A stretch of DNA of 11,624 bases from positions 1-11,624 of the forward strand of contig JASHRB010000454.1 in the NCBI GenBank assembly GCA_030037575.1, in the 5' to 3' direction. Of this stretch, positions 1 to 7,045 are shown piece by piece (position 1 is the stretch's first letter; every line of letters begins with the position of its first letter). A program made the position numbers and the translations under genes. The stretch comes from Candidatus Sulfotelmatobacter sp. GTDB taxonomy: Bacteria > Acidobacteriota > Terriglobia > Terriglobales > Acidobacteriaceae. The notes below the pieces were generated by a model. The model was not told where the DNA came from. It saw only the letters and a program-made list of their open reading frames with translations, and did not search any database.

Positions 1-1797
1 CGCGGGCAGGCGGATCGCCTCGATTTTTCCGCTGGGCCATCGAATCACGACCGTGTCCACTTTGGCGGCTGCCCCCAATCCGAAATGCACTCGAAAATCG
101 TTCGAGGAAGCATAGCTGCCCCCGCTGATCACGTCTCCGCGCTGGCGCACACCGCCGGCGGAAAGATAAATGGTTGCTCCCACCGCATCGCGCGGACTCT
201 TCGGCCCTCCCATCAACTGCAGCGCCACCCAATGGTTCGGGGTGGCGCATACATTGCGTAGCAGCACCGGACGACCGCGCAGCTGATTGACGACGACATC
301 GATTTTCCCGTCATTGAACAGATCGCCAAAAGCCGCGCCCCGCGCGGTGAGAACGGCTGCCAGTCCGGTTCCTTTTACGGGCGGCACGCTTTCAAACTTG
401 CCGTTGTGCAAATTATGAAACAGCAGCGGGCGCTGGGCGAAGGTCGTGCCCCAGTCCGTCTTGTCGACGCCCGGGTACACATGCCCGTTGGCCACAAAAA
501 GATCTTTCCATCCGTCGTTGTCGTAATCGAGAAATCCCGTTCCCCACCCCAGAAAGGGAATCGTCACTTCGGCAATGCCCGCCGGATAGCTCACATCGGT
601 GAAATTCGCGCCGCCGTCATTTCTGTAGAGGGGGTTGTAATCGTCGGAAAAAACCGTGTTGTACAAATCCAATTGCCCGGTGTTCAAATAATCGCCGACC
701 GCAATTCCCATCGATGCCGTCTCGCGGCCATCTTCATTGAGCGCATAGCCGGAGACGTAGCTTGCATCTTCAAAAGTTCCATCGCCTTTGTTGAGGTAGA
801 GATAATTGGGCGTCGAGTCGTTGGCCACCATCAAGTCGACTTTGCCGTCGTTGTTGACGTCGGCAAAAACGGCCGTCAATCCGTAGTATCGATTGGCATC
901 GGCCACTCCCGCCTTGACGCTGACGTCGCTAAAGGTTCCGTCGCCGTTGTTGTGAAAAAGATGGTCGGGTTCGCCCTGCAATCCGCGCGGGCCGCACATC
1001 ACCTTCATGCCGCGAAATTGGCAATCGGCAAAACCGACCGTGGCCGAGCCGGGCGTGGGAGGATGATCGAGATCGTAGTGCACGTATCCGGGAACGAACA
1101 GATCAAGTCGCCCATCCCCGTCGTAGTCGCCGAATGTGGCGCCGGTTGACCAATTACCCAGGGCTACACCGGCTTTCTCCGCCACGTCGGTAAATGTTCC
1201 ATCGTGATTGTTGTGATACAGGCGATTCTTGCCGAAATTGGTCACATAGATGTCGGGCCAGCCGTCGTTGTCGTAATCACCCACGGCCACTCCAAAACCC
1301 CAGCGATCGTTGGTCACTCCGGCCTGCCGGGCAACGTCGGTAAAGGTGCCGTCATGGTTGTTATGGAACAACGCGGCGTGGGGTGGAGTGGTCTTGCCCG
1401 ACATGGCGTCGTACGTCGAACCATTCACCATATAAATGTCCAGCCAGCCGTCGTTGTCGTAATCGAGCAGCGCCACCCCGGAGCCGACGGTTTCCAGAAT
1501 GTAGCGCACTTCTTCCGTGCCCATGAGGTGACGCCAGTTGGTCAAGCCGGCTTTTTCCGCCACGTCCTGAAAAACAATCGGGCCGCTGTCGACAAATCCA
1601 CCGGCGGTGATCGGGCGTTTCTCGCTATCCAGAACCGGCGCATGAGCCGCGCCCGTAGAAACCGCGCCCTGCGTCTGCATGGGGGCCAGCGGCACCGGCT
1701 GAGTCGTTTTTTGAGTGGAGCCGGACGGGCGAGCGGCGGACAGGATGACGGCCACCGCAAATCCCGCCAGGATTTTCGTCTTTCGTCCGTGCAGCAT
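1..1797 (-). CDS. Secreted CRTAC1-family FG-GAP/VCBS repeat protein with C-terminal ASPIC/UnbV domain (3' end off window)
   Basis: Translating the minus strand from the ATG at 1797 gives 599 codons without a stop to base 1, so the C-terminus is missing. Residues 1-20 look like a signal peptide: a Lys/Arg-containing start, then a hydrophobic stretch (ILAGFAVAVILSA). Acidic calcium-loop-like FG-GAP/VCBS motifs recur at about residues 112-122 (DYDNDGWLDIY), 174-184, 224-232, 313-321, 369-377, 424-432 and 491-500, as expected for blades of a seven-bladed beta-propeller. Residues 259-274 contain a Cys pair (C259, C268) in a CQFRGMKVMCGPRG loop typical of this family. From about 523 to 599 is an ASPIC/UnbV domain (YLSAGGVRQRG, GSYASSNDFRVHFGLG, VVIRWPSG). 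The family is secreted or periplasmic and its biochemical role is poorly known; adhesion or ligand binding is usually inferred. The ATG at 1797 is chosen because the signal peptide begins there, although the frame stays open upstream. Family assignment is firm; function is not. Confidence 0.93.
   Translation of the reverse strand, partial: MLHGRKTKILAGFAVAVILSAARPSGSTQKTTQPVPLAPMQTQGAVSTGAAHAPVLDSEKRPITAGGFVDSGPIVFQDVAEKAGLTNWRHLMGTEEVRYILETVGSGVALLDYDNDGWLDIYMVNGSTYDAMSGKTTPPHAALFHNNHDGTFTDVARQAGVTNDRWGFGVAVGDYDNDGWPDIYVTNFGKNRLYHNNHDGTFTDVAEKAGVALGNWSTGATFGDYDGDGRLDLFVPGYVHYDLDHPPTPGSATVGFADCQFRGMKVMCGPRGLQGEPDHLFHNNGDGTFSDVSVKAGVADANRYYGLTAVFADVNNDGKVDLMVANDSTPNYLYLNKGDGTFEDASYVSGYALNEDGRETASMGIAVGDYLNTGQLDLYNTVFSDDYNPLYRNDGGANFTDVSYPAGIAEVTIPFLGWGTGFLDYDNDGWKDLFVANGHVYPGVDKTDWGTTFAQRPLLFHNLHNGKFESVPPVKGTGLAAVLTARGAAFGDLFNDGKIDVVVNQLRGRPVLLRNVCATPNHWVALQLMGGPKSPRDAVGATIYLSAGGVRQRGDVISGGSYASSNDFRVHFGLGAAAKVDTVVIRWPSGKIEAIRLPA
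512..1464. repeat. Three exact copies of a 17-mer (CCGTCGTTGTCGTAATC)
   Basis: The plus-strand 17-mer occurs at 512-528, 1262-1278 and 1448-1464. On the coding (minus) strand each copy encodes the D-Y-D-N-D-G core of an FG-GAP calcium loop, in the same frame. The repeats therefore reflect duplicated propeller blades with shared codon choice, not an independent DNA element. Weaker relatives lie near 847 and 1118 at the other blades. Confidence 0.8.
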
Positions 1798-2010
1798 GAA
1801 AACAGCCTGAGGGCGGCGGCGCCGGCGAATCGGTGAGGGACACAATCCAGCAACCTCGCCGAGCAGGGATTGAAAATTTTGCAGCGAGCCGCTTCGCCCC
1901 GCTCCTGTTCACCAGACCGTTGCCCGCGCTCTCGAGCCTGGCACGGACTGTCCCCCCGCACCCAGGAGTGCGCCACAGCGCCGTCCCGGTCTTTCCCCGT
2001 GCGCTACCGG

Positions 2011-2259
2011 TTACGCAATTTTGACTTGTCTTCCGCGAACGCTCTGAAGAACGGTCGCCGGCAGTCTCACGACTCGCACGTTGGCATCTTTTTTGGTTTT
2101 GGCGTTAATGGCCACGCCGTCCGCATGGGGAAACGGATCGGAGATCACTTCAAATTCCTCGCCGTACAGACGAATACGCTCGCGCGCCGCGTAGCCCAGG
2201 CGCTTCACGTTGTCGCAGATTTCTGCGATGGAGGGAGAATCATTATTATGGCTGGTCAT
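2011..2259 (-). CDS. Small conserved hypothetical protein (82 aa)
   Basis: An 82-codon minus-strand frame runs from the ATG at 2257-2259 to a TAA at 2011-2013. The product has no signal peptide or membrane segment and is probably cytoplasmic. It begins with a polar stretch, then IAEICDNVKRLGYAARERIRLYGEEFEV, which looks like a helix followed by a strand. After a DPFPHADGVAI segment comes a basic C-terminal half (TKKDANVRVVRLPATVLQSV) ending RGRQVKIA. The mixed charge and the hydrophobic spacing look like a real folded small protein, and proteins of this type seem familiar from acidobacterial genomes, always unannotated. I do not recognise a domain and assign no function. No strong Shine-Dalgarno sequence precedes the ATG. 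It lies 213 bp upstream of the CRTAC1-family gene on the same strand and divergently from the efflux operon; a functional link to either is not shown. The overlapping plus-strand frame at 1870-2298 is a less protein-like alternative. Confidence 0.72.
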   Translation of the reverse strand: MTSHNNDSPSIAEICDNVKRLGYAARERIRLYGEEFEVISDPFPHADGVAINAKTKKDANVRVVRLPATVLQSVRGRQVKIA

Positions 2260-2447
2260 GATGGCTTTATTCTACCGGTTCCGGACAAATATCGGTAGCA
2301 TCCGGCATTGGGGCGGGCGCATCCAACCGGCTTTATCATCGGAACGTCATTATATGTAATGTTTTGTCTTTGCCGCAGTTAGAAGGCCGGCTACAGAATA
2401 AAATGCATTTGTTGTTGGACACTGCCAGAGGCTATCGATAGAAATCA
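2260..2447. promoter_or_regulatory. Divergent intergenic region between the small gene and the efflux operon
   Basis: This 188-bp stretch has no credible gene and is AT-richer than its surroundings, as expected for a two-way promoter region. For the plus-strand operon two weak sigma70-like arrangements can be written: TTTATC (2332-2337), 17 bp, TGTAAT (2355-2360); and TTGCCG (2370-2375), 18 bp, CAGAAT (2394-2399). The second would leave a leader of about 40 nt. Neither is strong. For the minus-strand gene, TAGAAT (2269-2274 complement) is a possible -10 very close to the ATG, without a convincing -35. The ribosome-binding site of the adaptor gene is weak as well (GAGG about 18 nt before the ATG). 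Confidence 0.4.
2348..2361. promoter_or_regulatory. Candidate operator palindrome CATTA-N4-TAATG
   Basis: CATTATATGTAATG consists of perfect 5-bp inverted arms (2348-2352 and 2357-2361) around TATG, with no symmetry beyond 14 bp. It overlaps the possible -10 at 2355-2360 and ends 8 bp before the possible -35 at 2370, so it is well placed for a dimeric repressor or activator controlling the efflux operon. TetR- and MarR-family regulators often bind short palindromes of this kind beside pump genes. No regulator gene is in the window, so the protein partner is unknown. An AT-rich 5-bp inverted repeat can also arise by chance. Confidence 0.35.
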
Positions 2448-3695
2448 ATGGACCCGAAACAATCCACCGTACACGTCGCTCCCGATCGTCAACTTCTGCC
2501 GCCGGAGACCGAACCGCCACAAAAAAGAAAATACTGGATCTGGGCAGGCGTTCTCCTGGTCGTTGGCCTGATTTTATATTTTGCCTTTCGTCACAAGGGC
2601 GGCGCCGAATCGCCGGCAGCCGGATCGCCCGGCGGTGGTCGCCACGCTTTTAGCGGCCCGGTCACCATCACCACGGCCACCGCCACCCAGGGCGACATCG
2701 GCATCTATCTCGACGCAATCGGCACGGTGACGGCGCTGTACACGGACTCGATCACCGCGCAGGTCACCGGTGTCATCACCGCCGTGCATTACAAAGAAGG
2801 CGAGTTTGTAAAAAAGGGCGATCCTCTGATCGATATCGACTCCCGCCCGTACGAAGCCCAAGTCATCCAGGCCGAGGGCGCGTTGGAGCGGGACCAAAAT
2901 CTCCTGGCGCAGGCGCAAATGGATTTGCAGCGCTACAAAGACGCGTGGGCCAGAAACGCGATTCCGCGGCAGACTTACGAAGATCAACAGAAAATCGTTC
3001 TGCAGGACCAAGGAACGGTGAAAAACGACCAAGGCACTCTCCAATATGACCAAGTGCAGGTTGCTTACTGCCACATCCTGGCGCCCATCAGCGGCCGCGT
3101 CGGTCTGCGTCTGGTCGATCCCGGAAATCTGGTCACCGCCAACGCCACCACCACTCTGCTGGTAATCACCGAAACCCAGCCCATCACCGTGGTCGCCACC
3201 ATTTCCGAGGACAGCCTGGCCGAAGTTCTGCAGCAGTCGCATCACGGAATCGGCCTTCCTCTCGAAGCCTGGGACCGCTCCAATCAACACAAGCTCGGAA
3301 CCGGCCAGGTAATTTCCTTCGACAATCAGATCGATACCACCACCGGCACCGTCAAAGTCCGCGCCGAATACGAAAACAAGAAAGCCGAGCTTTATCCCAA
3401 CCAGTTTGTCAATACGCGCTTGCTGGTGAAAACCCTCCACGGCCAGATCCTGCTGCCCGGTTCGGCCGTGCAGCACAACGGCAGTGTGGCCTTCGTCTAC
3501 GTCATTGAGAACGGGCAAGCCAACATGCGCAACGTCAAAACCGGTGCTTCCGAGGGTGGGCAAACCGCGGTGCAAGGCGTGAATCCGGGCGAAGTGGTGG
3601 CCGATAGCAGCTTCGAGAAACTGCAGGACGGGTCCAAAGTGATGGTCACCTCGAAGCCCCTGCCCACCTCGTCGCCCGAGGGCAACGCTCCGTGA
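2448..3695 (+). CDS. mdtA: MdtA-like periplasmic adaptor (membrane fusion protein) of an RND efflux pump
   Basis: This 415-residue protein would bridge the inner-membrane RND pump and the outer-membrane channel, a usual length for an HlyD/AcrA-type adaptor. Residues 29-47 ([19 protein letters not shown]) form an N-terminal membrane anchor, with no lipobox cysteine, so it is anchored by a helix and not lipidated. A Gly/Ser/Pro-rich linker (50-70) follows. The biotinyl-lipoyl fold is split: its first half is at about 98-131 ([20 protein letters not shown]) and its second at about 205-240 ([18 protein letters not shown]). Between them lies the alpha-helical hairpin (about 133-204), rich in Gln, Ala and Asp. 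A beta-barrel domain spans about 245-330 and a membrane-proximal domain about 335-403, containing [10 protein letters not shown] and [12 protein letters not shown]. It is the first gene of the operon and its TGA overlaps the next gene's GTG (GTGA). The ATG at 2448 is chosen because it gives the cytoplasmic tail plus anchor expected here. MdtA-like identity rests on the partner genes as well as sequence. Confidence 0.94.
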   Translation: MDPKQSTVHVAPDRQLLPPETEPPQKRKYWIWAGVLLVVGLILYFAFRHKGGAESPAAGSPGGGRHAFSGPVTITTATATQGDIGIYLDAIGTVTALYTDSITAQVTGVITAVHYKEGEFVKKGDPLIDIDSRPYEAQVIQAEGALERDQNLLAQAQMDLQRYKDAWARNAIPRQTYEDQQKIVLQDQGTVKNDQGTLQYDQVQVAYCHILAPISGRVGLRLVDPGNLVTANATTTLLVITETQPITVVATISEDSLAEVLQQSHHGIGLPLEAWDRSNQHKLGTGQVISFDNQIDTTTGTVKVRAEYENKKAELYPNQFVNTRLLVKTLHGQILLPGSAVQHNGSVAFVYVIENGQANMRNVKTGASEGGQTAVQGVNPGEVVADSSFEKLQDGSKVMVTSKPLPTSSPEGNAP

Positions 3696-6600
3696 GTCCC
3701 TCTCGTCCATTTATTCTCCGGCCGGTGGCAACCATTCTGCTGATGACGGCAATCCTGCTGGTGGGCCTGGTAGCCTACCTGCAATTGCCCATTTCGGCGC
3801 TGCCGCAAGTCGACTATCCCACCATTCAGGTGCTCACTTTTTATCCCGGGGCCAGCCCCGACGTGATGGCGACCACCATCACCGCCCCGCTCGAGCGCCA
3901 ATTCGGCGAAATGCAGGGCTTGAGCCAGATGACCTCCACCAGCGCCGGAACGGTTTCGGTCATCGTTCTGCAATTCAGCCTTTCCTTGAACCTCGACGTG
4001 GCGGAAGAAGAAGTCCAGTCCGCCATCAATGCCGCGCAAAGTTATTTGCCTTCCGACCTGCCCGTTCCTCCGGTCTATAACAAAACCAATCCCGCCGATG
4101 CGCCCATCCTCACCCTGGGCATCACTTCCGACAGCATGCCGCTGTCGCAGGTGGAAGACCTCATCGACACGCGCCTCGCGCCCAAGCTCTCCCAGTTAAA
4201 CGGTGTGGGACTGGTCAGCATAAGCGGGGGCCAGAAACCCGCCGTGCGCATTCAAGTCAATCCCACCAAGCTTTCTGCCTATGGCATCAATCTGGAGGAT
4301 GTGCGCACGGCTTTGACCGAGACCAGCGTGAATGCCGCCAAGGGAAACTTTGACGGCCCGCGGCAGGATTATCAGATCGACGCCAACGATCAGATCACCG
4401 ACGCTGAGGACTATTACCGCGTGGTGGTGGCATACCGCAACGGCGCGCCCGTGATGTTGAAGGACATAGCCACGGTGGTGAACGGGGTGGAGAACGCCGA
4501 ACTCGCCGCCTGGATGAACCAGACCCCCGCGGTGGTGCTCAACATCCAGCGTCAGCCCGGCGCCAATACCATTGCCGTGGTCAAAAGCATCAAGAAGATC
4601 CTGCCCGAACTCGAAGCCAACCTGCCGGCGGCGGTGCAGATTACTCAGCTCACCGATCTGACCACCAGCATCCAGGCTTCGGTCAACGATGTCGAATTTG
4701 AACTCATGCTGACCATCGGCTTGGTCGTGATGGTCATCTTTTTATTCCTGCGCAGCTTCCGCGCGACCACCATCCCCAGCGTCGCCGTGCCGCTCTCCCT
4801 GGTGGGCACCTTCGGCGCCATGTATGCGCTCGGCTACAGCCTCGACAATCTTTCCCTCATGGCGCTCACCATCTCCACCGGCTTCGTGGTCGACGACGCC
4901 ATCGTGATGATCGAAAACATCGCGCGTTTCATTGAGGAGGGGGAAACGCCCATGGAAGCCGCGCTCAAAGGCGCGGGCCAGATCGGCTTCACCATTCTTT
5001 CCCTCACGGTTTCCCTCATCGCCGTTCTTATTCCTTTGCTGTTCATGAGCGACGTGGTGGGCCGGCTCTTCCGCGAATTTGCCGTCACCCTGGCCGTCAC
5101 CATCGTGATTTCCGCCGTGGTGTCGCTCACGCTGACGCCCATGATGTCTTCGCGCATTCTGCGCCACAATCCCGAGTCCGAACAGAGCCGCTGGTTTCAG
5201 GCTTCCGAGCGCGCCTTCGACCGCATGATCGCTTTCTACGGCCGCACCCTGAAAGTCGTCCTGCGCTATCAGACCATCACGCTTCTGGTCGCCGTCGCCA
5301 CTTTGGTGCTTACCGTTTTCCTGTACATCCTGATTCCGAAAGGTTTCTTCCCGGTGCAGGATACCGGCGTGATTCAGGGCATTTCGCAGGCGGCGCAGTC
5401 GATTTCTTTCGCGGCCATGGCGGACAAGCAGCAGCAGCTGGCCGCCATCATTGCTCAGGATCCGGCGGTGGCCAGCCTCTCCTCGTTCATCGGCGCCGAT
5501 GGCACCAACACCACGCTCAATAGCGGACGCATGGCGATTAACCTGAAGCCCATCGAAGACCGCAGCCTGAACGCTTCCGATGTGATTCGCCGCCTCCAGG
5601 ATAAGCTGGCCAGCGTACAAGGCATTCACCTCTACATGCAGCCCGTACAGGACATCAGTGTAGATGACCGCGTCAGCCGCACTCAATATCAGTACACCTT
5701 GGAAGATCCCGACGTCGACGAGTTGAACGCCTGGACGGCAAATTTTGTCGCCCAACTCAAAAAACTTCCCTCCCTCGAAGATGTGGCCACCGATCAGCAG
5801 ACCGGCGCGCAGGCCATCGCGGTAAACATCGATCGCGTCACCGCGTCCCGCTTGGGCATTGCTCCGGCCACCATCGACAACACGCTCTACGACGCTTACG
5901 GCCAGCGCCAGATCAACACCCTTTACACCCAGCTCAATCAATATCACGTGGTGCTCGAAACCCAGCCTTCCTGGCGGCAGGACGCGGGAAACCTCGCCGA
6001 TCTCTACATTCAATCCAGCGCTTCGTCCAACGCGACCGGCGCTGCCGCGGCCAACTCCTTTTCCGCCTCCGGATCGGCTTCCGCAGGTTCCAACGCGACC
6101 ACGACTTCGGTTCTGTACACGCCGTCGGCCGCGGTTCTGCAGCCTTCGGCGACCGTTCTCGCCTCCTCCAACAACACCGCCGCGGCGGCTTCCCTGAACG
6201 GCGGCACCTTCGCCGGAACCACGCCCAACACACTGACCTCGGCCGCCGGAGCCAACGCCATTCCGCTCAATACCTTTGTTCACGTATCCAGCACGCGCGA
6301 GGCTCTTTCCATCAATCATCAGGGGCAATTCCCTTCGGTCACGGTCTCGTTTAATCTCGCCCCCCACGCCGCGCTGGGAACGGCCATCAGCGATATCAAC
6401 GCAGTCGCCAAGAAAATCGATTTTCCCGCCAGCCTGCAAGCCGGATTTCAGGGCACAGCCGCCTCATTCGAGCGCTCGCTTTCGAATGAGGCTTTATTGA
6501 TCCTGGCCGCGCTGGTCACCGTTTACATCGTTCTCGGCGTGCTTTACGAGAGCTTCATTCATCCCGTAACCATTCTTTCCACCTTGCCCTCGGCCGGCGT

Positions 6601-7045
6601 GGGCGCGCTGCTGGCGCTGATCGTTTTCCATCAGGATCTGAGCGTGGTCGCCATCATTGGAATCATCCTGCTGATCGGCATCGTGAAGAAGAACGGCATC
6701 ATGATCGTCGACTTCGCGCTCGAGGCCGAGCGCCAGCACGGAAAGAATTCAACCGACGCGATTTACGAGGCCAGCCTGCTTCGTTTCCGCCCCATCATGA
6801 TGACCACCATGGCGGCGCTGCTCGGTGGAATCCCGCTCGCTCTCGGCCGTGGTTACGGCTCCGAGTTGCGCCGTCCGCTGGGCATCTCCATGGTGGGCGG
6901 GTTGCTGGTCAGCCAGATTCTTACGCTTTATACCACCCCCGTGATTTACATCTTCTTCGATCATCTGGCGCAGCGCTTCAGCAAGGGCAAACACTCGGCC
7001 GAAACAGGCGTTACCGGTGCGGAGGCGCCCCCGGAGAACGCATGA
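3692..7045 (+). CDS. mdtB: MdtB-like RND multidrug efflux transporter with an Ala/Ser/Asn/Thr-rich insertion
   Basis: This 1117-residue inner-membrane proton/drug antiporter belongs to the HAE-1 family. It starts [15 protein letters not shown] with TM1 at about 11-30, has a large periplasmic loop, TM2 at about 338-353, the conserved [17 protein letters not shown] segment, and [12 protein letters not shown] near 548-559. Proton-relay residues are intact: D401-D402 in TM4 ([14 protein letters not shown]), K1000 in TM10 ([13 protein letters not shown]), and R1031 and T1038 in TM11 (RFRPIMMTT), matching AcrB D407/D408, K940, R971 and T978. The tail after the last helix is hydrophilic. Residues about 777-853 form a low-complexity Ala/Ser/Asn/Thr segment that makes it 75 residues longer than its partner. 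The start is GTG, overlapping the adaptor's stop (GTGA), with GAGGG 9 nt upstream. The next gene starts on its own stop (ATGA). The MdtB label rests on gene order; the substrate is unknown. Confidence 0.95.
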   Translation: MSPSRPFILRPVATILLMTAILLVGLVAYLQLPISALPQVDYPTIQVLTFYPGASPDVMATTITAPLERQFGEMQGLSQMTSTSAGTVSVIVLQFSLSLNLDVAEEEVQSAINAAQSYLPSDLPVPPVYNKTNPADAPILTLGITSDSMPLSQVEDLIDTRLAPKLSQLNGVGLVSISGGQKPAVRIQVNPTKLSAYGINLEDVRTALTETSVNAAKGNFDGPRQDYQIDANDQITDAEDYYRVVVAYRNGAPVMLKDIATVVNGVENAELAAWMNQTPAVVLNIQRQPGANTIAVVKSIKKILPELEANLPAAVQITQLTDLTTSIQASVNDVEFELMLTIGLVVMVIFLFLRSFRATTIPSVAVPLSLVGTFGAMYALGYSLDNLSLMALTISTGFVVDDAIVMIENIARFIEEGETPMEAALKGAGQIGFTILSLTVSLIAVLIPLLFMSDVVGRLFREFAVTLAVTIVISAVVSLTLTPMMSSRILRHNPESEQSRWFQASERAFDRMIAFYGRTLKVVLRYQTITLLVAVATLVLTVFLYILIPKGFFPVQDTGVIQGISQAAQSISFAAMADKQQQLAAIIAQDPAVASLSSFIGADGTNTTLNSGRMAINLKPIEDRSLNASDVIRRLQDKLASVQGIHLYMQPVQDISVDDRVSRTQYQYTLEDPDVDELNAWTANFVAQLKKLPSLEDVATDQQTGAQAIAVNIDRVTASRLGIAPATIDNTLYDAYGQRQINTLYTQLNQYHVVLETQPSWRQDAGNLADLYIQSSASSNATGAAAANSFSASGSASAGSNATTTSVLYTPSAAVLQPSATVLASSNNTAAAASLNGGTFAGTTPNTLTSAAGANAIPLNTFVHVSSTREALSINHQGQFPSVTVSFNLAPHAALGTAISDINAVAKKIDFPASLQAGFQGTAASFERSLSNEALLILAALVTVYIVLGVLYESFIHPVTILSTLPSAGVGALLALIVFHQDLSVVAIIGIILLIGIVKKNGIMIVDFALEAERQHGKNSTDAIYEASLLRFRPIMMTTMAALLGGIPLALGRGYGSELRRPLGISMVGGLLVSQILTLYTTPVIYIFFDHLAQRFSKGKHSAETGVTGAEAPPENA
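6017..6256 (+). other. Low-complexity insertion in the MdtB-like pump
   Basis: Residues about 776-855 are almost entirely Ala, Ser, Asn, Thr and Gly, with a few hydrophobic residues in the middle ([19 protein letters not shown]). The segment sits between DLYIQSS and [10 protein letters not shown], where family members normally run straight from a YI(K/R)S strand into the PL strand. The partner pump has only about 8 extra residues at the matching place (after YIKS, residue 773). By alignment to AcrB-type proteins this is a periplasmic linker in the second large loop, near the docking-domain side. The reading frame is intact and codon use matches the flanks. Confidence 0.75.
6461..6492. repeat. 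Perfect 11-bp inverted repeat inside the mdtB-like gene
   Basis: GCCTCATTCGA at 6461-6471 is the exact reverse complement of TCGAATGAGGC at 6482-6492, with a 10-nt loop (6472-6481). The loop side also contains the palindrome CGAGCGCTCG (6469-6478). The RNA would form a stable hairpin, followed by TTTATT at 6493-6498. It lies in the codons for [13 protein letters not shown], just before the transmembrane helix that follows the second periplasmic loop. The matching stretch of the paralogous mdtC-like gene (about 9590-9640) shows no such repeat. Confidence 0.8.

Noticed and set aside
406..1836. Plus-strand frames at 406-1149 and 1204-1836
   Set aside because: They are the opposite strand of the CRTAC1-family gene; their Val/Ile-rich repeats (VVVVI) are the complement of the repeated DYDNDG codons.
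1798..2010. C-rich 213-bp spacer (for example around 1938-1975) considered as a terminator, small RNA or interspersed repeat remnant
   Set aside because: Only short 4-bp arms (GCAC/GTGC) can be paired, there is no T-run and no second copy in the window. A genome-wide search for this spacer would be needed to call it a repeat.
2270..2296. Inverted repeat TACCG...CGGTA in front of the small minus-strand gene
   Set aside because: Arms are only 5 bp around a loop of about 15 nt; too weak to call an operator or attenuator.
1542..2298. Frames at 1542-1976 (-), 1625-1912 (-), 1833-2024 (+) and 1870-2298 (+)
   Set aside because: Compositionally odd products rich in Arg, Pro, Ser and Cys, overlapping the signal-peptide start of one gene or the whole of the 82-residue gene; no credible start context.
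4742..6439. Long antisense frame (565 codons) opposite the mdtB-like gene, and similar ones at 2574-3710, 6961-7980 and 8455-9765
   Set aside because: The products are Gly/Arg/His/Asp-rich with no recognisable fold and lie wholly opposite well-supported efflux genes. Open antisense frames are expected where third codon positions are G or C.
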